Shown piece by piece: positions 57,882 through 64,000 of a stretch of DNA of 64,000 nt (position 1 is its first letter; each line of letters starts with the position of its first letter). The position numbers and the translations under genes are program-made. The stretch is from Streptomyces sp. BA2 (lineage in GTDB: Bacteria; Actinomycetota; Actinomycetes; Streptomycetales; Streptomycetaceae), in NCBI RefSeq assembly GCF_009769735.1, contig NZ_WSRO01000002.1, forward strand, positions 2,926,001-2,990,000. The letters are read 5' to 3'. The notes below the pieces were generated by a model, which did no database searches, was not told where the DNA came from, and was given only the letters and a program-made list of their open reading frames with translations.

Positions 57882-58024
57882 CGGGAAATGCGAGGCGGCC
57901 GGGCTGGGTATCTCCAGCCCGGCCGCCCCGCAAGGGGCGCGGGGCTGTTACATATGCGGCTCCGCCGCGCGGGCGCGACCAGCCCCCACCTGCCCGCAGG
58001 CGACCCCACCTCCCAACGCAGCAC

Positions 58025-60214
58025 CTACATCGTGGCCGACGGAACCGGCCGGGGGGCCGACTGCTCAGGTGCCACCGGCTCCCCGTGCGAGATCTCCGGC
58101 AGCCAGGAAAGCCAGCCCGGCGTACGCCAGTTCCGCTCGCCCAAGAGCGTCATCAGGGACGGCAGCAGCACCATCCGTACGACCGTCGCGTCCAGCAGGA
58201 CCGCCACGCCGAGGCCCACGCCCATCTGCTGCATGTCCTGCATGGACAGGGTGCCGAAGACCGCGAAGACCGCCACCATGATCACGGCCGCACCCGTCAC
58301 CGCACCCGCGGTCCGCGTGATGCCCTCGCGGATCGCCGCGCGGTTGTCCAGGCCGCGGTCCCGCGCCTCACTGATCCGCGAGACCACGAACACGTGGTAG
58401 TCCATCGACAGGCCGAAGAGGACCACGAGGACGAACAGCGGCATCCAGTTCTCGATCGCCCCCACCTGCTCCGAGCCGATCAGCTCCGCGCCCCAGCCGT
58501 GCTGGAAGACCGCGGTCATCACGCCGTAGGCAGCGCCCACCGAAAGGAGGTTGAGGGCGATGGAGGTCACGGCGATGACCACCGAGCGGAAGCTGAAGAG
58601 CATCAGCAGGAAGGTCACCGCGGCGATGAAGGCGAACACCGGCACGATGCCCTTGCTGAGCTGGTCGCTGAAGTCCTCGGACGATGCGAGGTCGCCGCCG
58701 ACGTACGCATCCGCGGCCAGGCCGTCGAAGGCCGCGGGGACCACCTCGTCCCGCAGCTCGCCCAGCGCCTCCTTGGACTTCGCGTCACTGCCGTCACCGG
58801 GCAGCGGTACGTCGATCTGGGCCACGCCCGCGCTCTTGTGGACGGTGAGTTCGGCGCCCTTGCCCGCGTCCCGCACCACCGCGGCCAGCGCGTCGCGCAT
58901 CTGCTTCGACTCGATGCCGTCCGCGTCGTCCGTCTTGACGACCACCTGGGCAGGGGCGGGGCCGCCCGGGAACTCCTCGGTGATCTCGCGGAACGAGACC
59001 GACAGCGGGGCGTCCGAGCCGAACTGCTTCTCCAGGCCCAGCTGTTCGGTCTTCATGCCGAGCGCGGGCGCCGCGAGCGCGAGGAGCAGGACCGCCGAGC
59101 CGACGGCGAAGAGCTTCGGCTTGGCGAGGACGGGGCGAAGGAGCTTGCCCGCGATGCCGCCGCTCGCGTGCGCGCCCTTCTTGCCCTTGCGGTTCAGGAA
59201 CGGGATGCGCCCCGCGTCGATCCGGTCGCCGAGCGCGGAGAGCAGCGCGGGAAGCACCGTCACCGAGCCCAGCATCGCCACGCACACCACCAGGATCGTG
59301 GCGACCGCGAAGCCCTTGAAGAGCAGAAGCCCGGACAGGAACATGCCCGCCATGGCGACCATCACCGTCAGGCCGGAGACGAGGACCGCCCGCCCGCTGG
59401 TGGCGGCCGCGATCCGCAGCGCGGTCTCGGCGTCGCGTCCCGCCGCCCGCTCGTCCCGTTCGCGCCGCAGGTAGAACAGGCAGTAGTCGACGCCGACCGC
59501 GAGCCCCATCAGGAACATCACCGAGTACGTCGTCTCGAAGAGGTGCAGCTGGTGGCTGGCGAGCGAGAGCAGGCCGAAGGCCGCCACGCACGCGGTCAGC
59601 GCGAGCCCGACCGGAAGGAGCGCCGCGACCACGGCGCCGAAGGCGACCAGGAGAATGCCGAGGGCCAGCGGCACAGCGGTGAACTCGGCCCTGGTGAGGT
59701 CGTCCGAGAGCAGGTCGCTGAGGTGCTTCTCGGAGCTGGCGTCCCCGAACTGGTAGACGGAGATGCCCTTCCCCGCACCCTCGTCCTTCGCCTTCTGCAC
59801 CGCGTCGAGCACCGGCTGCACGCGGTCGGCCGCGTCGTCGGACGCGCCCTTCATCTCGAATCGGAGCAGCGCGTCCTTGCCGTTCTCGGAGGGCAGCGGC
59901 GCCTGCATCTCGCGAGTCTCGCCGGTCGCGGTCAGCGCCTTGGAGAGGTCACTCGCCGCGTCCCGCCAGCCGTCCGCCGACTTGGAACTGACCATGACGA
60001 GCTCACCCGCGGGCTCCTCGACGCCCGCGTCCTGAAGGATCGTCGCGGCCCGGCCCGAGTCGCCGACCCCCATTTCGTCGTCGGACGCGGTGACCATGCC
60101 CGAGGCCCCGCCGATGGTCGTGGCGAGCACGACGAAGAGCAGCCAGCCGAGGATGGCCGTCTTTCGGTGGTGTGCGCTCCACACACCGAGTCGTGCCGCG
60201 AGGTTTGGCCTCAT
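58025..60214 (-). CDS. MMPL/RND-family transporter
   Basis: A 729-residue protein with two MMPL halves. After helix 1 (KTAILGWLLFVVLATTIGG), an extracytoplasmic loop precedes five to six helices (about 180-350), then a second loop and helices (about 530-700). GLAVGVDYCLFYLRRERDE and GLSMDYHVFVVSRISEARD mark the MMPL sequence pair with the proton-relay Asp. It probably exports lipids or hydrophobic compounds. It is divergent from the two-component genes. Confidence 0.9.
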   Translation of the reverse strand: MRPNLAARLGVWSAHHRKTAILGWLLFVVLATTIGGASGMVTASDDEMGVGDSGRAATILQDAGVEEPAGELVMVSSKSADGWRDAASDLSKALTATGETREMQAPLPSENGKDALLRFEMKGASDDAADRVQPVLDAVQKAKDEGAGKGISVYQFGDASSEKHLSDLLSDDLTRAEFTAVPLALGILLVAFGAVVAALLPVGLALTACVAAFGLLSLASHQLHLFETTYSVMFLMGLAVGVDYCLFYLRRERDERAAGRDAETALRIAAATSGRAVLVSGLTVMVAMAGMFLSGLLLFKGFAVATILVVCVAMLGSVTVLPALLSALGDRIDAGRIPFLNRKGKKGAHASGGIAGKLLRPVLAKPKLFAVGSAVLLLALAAPALGMKTEQLGLEKQFGSDAPLSVSFREITEEFPGGPAPAQVVVKTDDADGIESKQMRDALAAVVRDAGKGAELTVHKSAGVAQIDVPLPGDGSDAKSKEALGELRDEVVPAAFDGLAADAYVGGDLASSEDFSDQLSKGIVPVFAFIAAVTFLLMLFSFRSVVIAVTSIALNLLSVGAAYGVMTAVFQHGWGAELIGSEQVGAIENWMPLFVLVVLFGLSMDYHVFVVSRISEARDRGLDNRAAIREGITRTAGAVTGAAVIMVAVFAVFGTLSMQDMQQMGVGLGVAVLLDATVVRMVLLPSLMTLLGERNWRTPGWLSWLPEISHGEPVAPEQSAPRPVPSATM

Positions 60215-60336
60215 GGCGTTTCGCCCCCATAAGTAAGCATTGGATAAGCCGGTTGATGACGTGGACAACGCTAGAAATCCGGGGCCCGCCCACCCAGCCG
60301 CCGAAGCCCCCACTGCCCGAAGCACAGGGCGAGGTA

Positions 60337-60362
60337 CGGGGGTGTCGTCAGGTACACCCCCG
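60337..60362. promoter_or_regulatory. Inverted repeat between MMPL and two-component genes
   Basis: CGGGGGTGT-n8-ACACCCCCG lies in the 230-bp divergent region, 83 bp before the kinase start. GGTAC is repeated just before and inside (60333 and 60351). It may be the site of the response regulator that controls the MMPL gene. Confidence 0.45.
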
Positions 60363-60444
60363 CTCGGGTGCCGGGCCCAATGACCCGCGCCGATCCCGGC
60401 GGCGAGAATGTGTTCATGACGCTTGAAGAGATGGGGATCAGAAA

Positions 60445-61716
60445 ATGACGAGGGTCCGTGAATCCGTGATCGCGGGAGCCCGTGGGCTCTACCTGGCGGT
60501 CGTCACGCTCGCCGGTTCGATCACTCTCTTCGTGCTGTCGGTCCTTTCGATCGCCTTCATCCTGCTCGGCATCGGCGTCTTCACGACTCCGGTGGTCCTG
60601 ACCGCCGTACGCAAGTGGGCGGACCTGCGCCGCGCCCAGGCCGGCGCCTGGTCGGACGTACGCATCCCGTCCCCGTACCGCCCCTTCCCCGCTGACCTGC
60701 GCAGGGGAGTCACCGGGCAGGTGGAGCGCACCTCGCTGATGCTCAAGGACCCGGCGACCTGGCGGGATCTCCAGTGGCTGCTCGTCGACATGACCGCCGG
60801 TTTCGTCACGGTGATCTTCGCGCCCGCGCTGCTGCTCTACATGGTGTACGGCTACGTCCTCGCCCTCGGCGTCTGGGAGCCGATCTACAACGCGGGCGGC
60901 GGCGAGTGGTACGGCTTCATCCACGTCACCTCGCAGTCCACCGCCAACATGGCGGCCCTGCTCGGCACCGCGCTCGGCATCACCGGCATCTTCGCCAACC
61001 CTTCGATCGTGCGCGGCCACTTCCTCCTCGCCCGGACGCTGCTCGCGCCCACGACGTCCATGCGGGAGCGTGAACTGGCCCGGCGCGTCGACCGGTTGAC
61101 CGAGACCCGGCACGACGCCGTGGACTCATCCGCCGCCGAACTGCGCCGCATCGAGCGCGACCTGCACGACGGGGCGCAGGCCCGCCTGGTCGCGATGGGT
61201 ATGGACCTCGGCACCATCGAGGCGATGATCGAGAAGGATCCGGCGAAGGCCAAGGAAATGATCGCCAAGGCCCGGCAGAACTCCGGCGAGGCGCTGACCG
61301 AGCTGCGCGACCTGGTCCGCGGCATCCACCCGCCGGTGCTCGCCGAGCGCGGCCTCGGCGACGCGGTGAAGGCCCTCGCGCTGCGGCTTCCGGTACCGAC
61401 CGATGTGGACGTGGAGTTGTTCGGCCGGGCCGACGAACCGGTGGAGTCGGCGGCGTACTTCGCGGTGAGCGAGGCCCTGACCAACACCATCAAGCACGCG
61501 GGCGCGGACCGCGTCTGGGTGGACATCCACCACGCGGAGGGCATGCTGCGCATCGCGGTCACCGACAACGGCAAGGGCGGCGCGGCCATCGGGGCGGGGT
61601 CCGGGCTGAGCGGGATCGAACGCCGGCTCGGTACATTCGACGGCGTACTGGCCGTCAGCAGTCCCGCGGGCGGCCCGACCATGGTGACCATGGAGATCCC
61701 TTGCGAGTTGTCCTAG
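60445..61716 (+). CDS. NarL-type sensor histidine kinase
   Basis: A 423-residue kinase. N-terminal sensor part with about four hydrophobic helices (LAGSITLFVLSVLSIAFI, FVTVIFAPALLLYMVYGYVL, NMAALLGTALGITGIFA). The HisKA_3 box is ERDLHDGAQARLVAMG (His near 240) and the ATPase boxes are EALTNTIKHA and SGLSGIERRLGTFDG. It would phosphorylate the response regulator with which it overlaps by 16 nt. Confidence 0.92.
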   Translation: MTRVRESVIAGARGLYLAVVTLAGSITLFVLSVLSIAFILLGIGVFTTPVVLTAVRKWADLRRAQAGAWSDVRIPSPYRPFPADLRRGVTGQVERTSLMLKDPATWRDLQWLLVDMTAGFVTVIFAPALLLYMVYGYVLALGVWEPIYNAGGGEWYGFIHVTSQSTANMAALLGTALGITGIFANPSIVRGHFLLARTLLAPTTSMRERELARRVDRLTETRHDAVDSSAAELRRIERDLHDGAQARLVAMGMDLGTIEAMIEKDPAKAKEMIAKARQNSGEALTELRDLVRGIHPPVLAERGLGDAVKALALRLPVPTDVDVELFGRADEPVESAAYFAVSEALTNTIKHAGADRVWVDIHHAEGMLRIAVTDNGKGGAAIGAGSGLSGIERRLGTFDGVLAVSSPAGGPTMVTMEIPCELS

Positions 61717-62351
61717 CCGAAGATCTCTTCCTGCTGCGTGACGGCCTGGTCCGGATGCTGGAGGCATTCGACTTCGAGATCGCCGCCGCGGTCGAGACCG
61801 GGCCCGAACTCACCAAGGCCCTGGCCGAGTTGGAGCCGGACGTCGCTGTCGTCGACGTCCGGCTTCCGCCGTCCCACACGGACGAGGGACTGCAGTGCGC
61901 GCTCGCCGCGCGGCGGGCACGGCCTGGACTGCCCGTGCTCGTGCTCTCCCAGCACGTGGAGCAGCTGTACGCGCGCGAGCTGCTCGCCGACGGGAACGGC
62001 GGGGTCGGCTATCTCCTGAAGGACCGGGTCTTCGACGCCGAACAGTTCATCGACGCCGTACGCCGGGTCGCGGCCGGCGGCACCGCGATGGACCCGCAGG
62101 TGATCCAGCAGCTCCTGTCGCGGCGTTCGGCGGACCAGCCGCTCGGCAAGCTGACGCCGCGCGAGCGCGAGGTGCTCGAACTCATGGCGCAGGGACGGTC
62201 GAACGCGGCGATCGCGGGCGAGCTCGTCGTGACGGAGCGGGCGATCGCCAAGCACACGTCGAATATCTTCGGGAAACTGGACCTTTCGGTCTCGGACGAC
62301 GACAACCGGCGCGTTCTCGCCGTACTCGCCTATCTGGATCAAGGGCGCTGA
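61701..62351 (+). CDS. NarL/LuxR-type response regulator
   Basis: A 216-residue protein. Receiver domain (1-120) with acidic pocket (AEDLF) and the phospho-Asp in VAVVDVRLP (about 53). LuxR-type HTH (about 150-210): LTPREREVLELMAQGRSNAA. The start TTG at 61701 lies within the kinase gene (16-nt overlap). It likely controls the divergent MMPL gene. Confidence 0.92.
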   Translation: MRVVLAEDLFLLRDGLVRMLEAFDFEIAAAVETGPELTKALAELEPDVAVVDVRLPPSHTDEGLQCALAARRARPGLPVLVLSQHVEQLYARELLADGNGGVGYLLKDRVFDAEQFIDAVRRVAAGGTAMDPQVIQQLLSRRSADQPLGKLTPREREVLELMAQGRSNAAIAGELVVTERAIAKHTSNIFGKLDLSVSDDDNRRVLAVLAYLDQGR

Positions 62352-62437
62352 GCGCAGCACAGAGGACCGGCGGAGGAATTGGCGGGGAATTCCGCGCGTG
62401 ATTGAACGGGGCGGACGCCTGTTGCGTACGTAGTCCC

Positions 62438-63949
62438 ATGGGACGCACACCACGACGCACATCACGAAAACGATCAAAACTCGCCGGGCGCGCGATCGCC
62501 GCCTCGGTGGCTCTCATCCTGGGCGGCGGCGGAATGGTCGCGGTGAATGTCTACGCGAACGCCGGGGAAAGCTCCGGTTCGCCGTCCGCCAGAACCCAGG
62601 CCGGCGAGCAGGGCGGCGGTCCGGGGGTGGGGATGGCCACCATCAGCTGCCCGGACGTGGGCACCCAGCTGTCGGACGTGCCGGACGGCGCCCGCGAGGA
62701 CGTGGACCGGCGGCTCGCGGAGCTGGACACCCAGATCACCGCCGCCTACGAGAAGTTCGCCGACGCGGAGAACACCGAGCAGGCCGAGGCAGTGCTCGGG
62801 CCGCTCGAGGAGCAGCGGCGGCCGACCATCGAGGGCATCGGCTCCTCCATCGACCAGGCGGGCGGACAGCCGCCCCAGGGGATCGACGGCATGGCGCCGT
62901 GCACCATGCGGGCCGACGACTCGGCCGGGCAGCAGCCTGGGCAGGACGGGGACGGCGGGCAGCAGCCTGGGCAGGACGGCGAACAGCCGCCCGGTGACGG
63001 CGACGGGGGCGAGCAGCCGCCCGGCGACGGTGCCCAGCAGCCTCCGGGCCAGCAGAACGGCAACGGCCCCGAGGCCGGCGACTTCGTCGACATCGAATCC
63101 ATCCAGCCCAACGTCAACCGCCCCGACAAACAGCGCGGCGCGTCGCGCGGCACCTTCACCACGAAATGCGGGACGAACGAGAACGGCAAGTTCAATCCGG
63201 ACAATGTCATCGCCGCGCCCGGTGTGAGCAATGGCGCTCACCATATGCACGATTACGTCGGAAATCAGGCCACGGACGCTTTCTCCGGTGACGACGATCT
63301 CGCGAACGGCGACACCACGTGCCGGAACCAGGGGGACAAGTCCACCTATTACTGGCCGGTCCTGAGGCTGCAGAACGGAGAGGACGAGAACGACGCCGAC
63401 GCGGACGGCGGCGGCAAGGACCAGAATGTCGGCCAGATCCAGACACCGACCTCGGTCACGCTGAAATTCGCCGGTAATCCGACGGGCAAGGTCGTCGCGA
63501 TGCCGCGCTTCCTGCGCATCATCACCGGTGACGCCAAGGCGCTGACCAACGGTGACGCGAACGCCAACGCGTCCTGGAGCTGCACCGGCTTCGAGAACCG
63601 TCAGCTGAAGGACAAGTATCCGATCTGCCCCGAGGGCAGCCAGGTCGTCCGGACGTTCAATTTCCAGAGCTGCTGGGACGGCCAGAACACCGACAGCGCC
63701 AACCACCGTACGCATGTGGCCTTCGCCGACGCGGAGAGCGGCGCGTGCCCGCAGGGGTTCAAGGCCATTCCGCAGCTGGTGCAGCGCATCGTGTACGACG
63801 TGCCGCCAGGGCCGGGATTCGCCGTCGACTCGTTCCCCGAGCAGCTGCACAAGCCGATCACCGATCACGGTGACTTCATCAACGTCTTCGACGAGGGACT
63901 GATGAACCGCATGGCCAAATGCATCAACAGCGGTCAGCGCTGCAACTGA
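62438..63949 (+). CDS. Secreted DUF1996 protein
   Basis: A 503-residue exported protein. A twin-basic/hydrophobic signal segment ([20 protein letters not shown]) follows a basic N terminus. A helical region (about 70-160) and a low-complexity Gln/Pro/Gly/Asp linker (about 165-215) lead to the DUF1996 domain (about 225-500), with [21 protein letters not shown] and FNFQSCWDG. The family is of unknown function, related to secreted fungal/actinobacterial proteins. ATG at 62438 is used. Confidence 0.85.
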   Translation: MGRTPRRTSRKRSKLAGRAIAASVALILGGGGMVAVNVYANAGESSGSPSARTQAGEQGGGPGVGMATISCPDVGTQLSDVPDGAREDVDRRLAELDTQITAAYEKFADAENTEQAEAVLGPLEEQRRPTIEGIGSSIDQAGGQPPQGIDGMAPCTMRADDSAGQQPGQDGDGGQQPGQDGEQPPGDGDGGEQPPGDGAQQPPGQQNGNGPEAGDFVDIESIQPNVNRPDKQRGASRGTFTTKCGTNENGKFNPDNVIAAPGVSNGAHHMHDYVGNQATDAFSGDDDLANGDTTCRNQGDKSTYYWPVLRLQNGEDENDADADGGGKDQNVGQIQTPTSVTLKFAGNPTGKVVAMPRFLRIITGDAKALTNGDANANASWSCTGFENRQLKDKYPICPEGSQVVRTFNFQSCWDGQNTDSANHRTHVAFADAESGACPQGFKAIPQLVQRIVYDVPPGPGFAVDSFPEQLHKPITDHGDFINVFDEGLMNRMAKCINSGQRCN

Positions 63950-64000
63950 GCCGCGCTGACCCCCCGTACCGCTGCGCGGTCAGCTCGACTGGTGACCGGA

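Noticed and set aside
57074..60232. Open frame of 1052 codons on the plus strand
   Set aside because: It runs through the epimerase gene in another frame and antisense to the MMPL gene; composition is Arg/Gly/Ala-rich without domains.

Overview
The window is high-GC chromosomal DNA from a Streptomyces. The evidence is strong third-position GC bias, frequent GTG/TTG starts, a GlnR box in front of both glutamine synthetase genes (GSI and GSII), a homodimeric E1 pyruvate dehydrogenase, lipB-lipA, and several actinomycete-only families (DUF4191, DUF4240, DUF1996). From memory, the chromosomal gene order resembles the glnA/glnII region of S. coelicolor; I could not check this by alignment.

Left chromosomal arm (1-24.7 kb): the end of a 2-oxoacid dehydrogenase E2 gene, a GntR regulator and aceE form a central-carbon block. 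A mixed stretch follows: WYL regulator, three SDR oxidoreductases (two of them opposite a TetR gene), DUF4240, secreted PGRP-type amidase, SpoIIE-type phosphatase, GNAT acetyltransferase, TIGR01777 epimerase, FAD oxidoreductase, secreted GH20 hexosaminidase and an NsdA-like regulator. Then come lipB, lipA, a small protein, a DUF4191 membrane protein, an RDD protein, and glnA behind a GlnR box.

Integrated element (about 24.70-44.73 kb): directly after glnA lies an actinomycete integrative and conjugative element (AICE). It has a tyrosine integrase, an excisionase, a nested inverted-repeat array that may be the origin, a P4-type helicase, a prim-pol, SSB, a chain of small overlapping genes including a MazG-like protein and Spd-like membrane proteins, an FtsK/SpoIIIE-type transfer protein, DUF2637 and DUF3307 membrane proteins, a stand-alone M41-like protease, a GntR regulator with palindromic operators, and a flavoprotein/XRE pair. 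Cargo sits at both ends: an SRA-like plus PD-(D/E)XK nuclease on the left, and a DUF4231/SLATT-like membrane protein with two unknown genes on the right. No tRNA gene was seen at either end. Instead, the last codons and stop of glnA recur at the right end next to a strong terminator, which suggests the glnA 3' end is the attachment site. The leftward operon has an rrn-like boxA motif near its start, and a hairpin with a conserved loop recurs ahead of three of its genes.

Right chromosomal arm (44.8-64 kb): a cobalamin-type ABC importer reads away from a cobalamin riboswitch. It is followed by a VOC protein, an AraC regulator, a secreted HAD phosphatase, a DUF2252 protein, an alpha/beta hydrolase, an ArsC-like protein, a membrane protein, and glnII behind a second GlnR box. 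Next come a short Cys-Cys leader-peptide candidate, an orphan winged-helix regulator, an NAD-dependent epimerase, an MMPL transporter divergent from a NarL-type two-component system, and a secreted DUF1996 protein.
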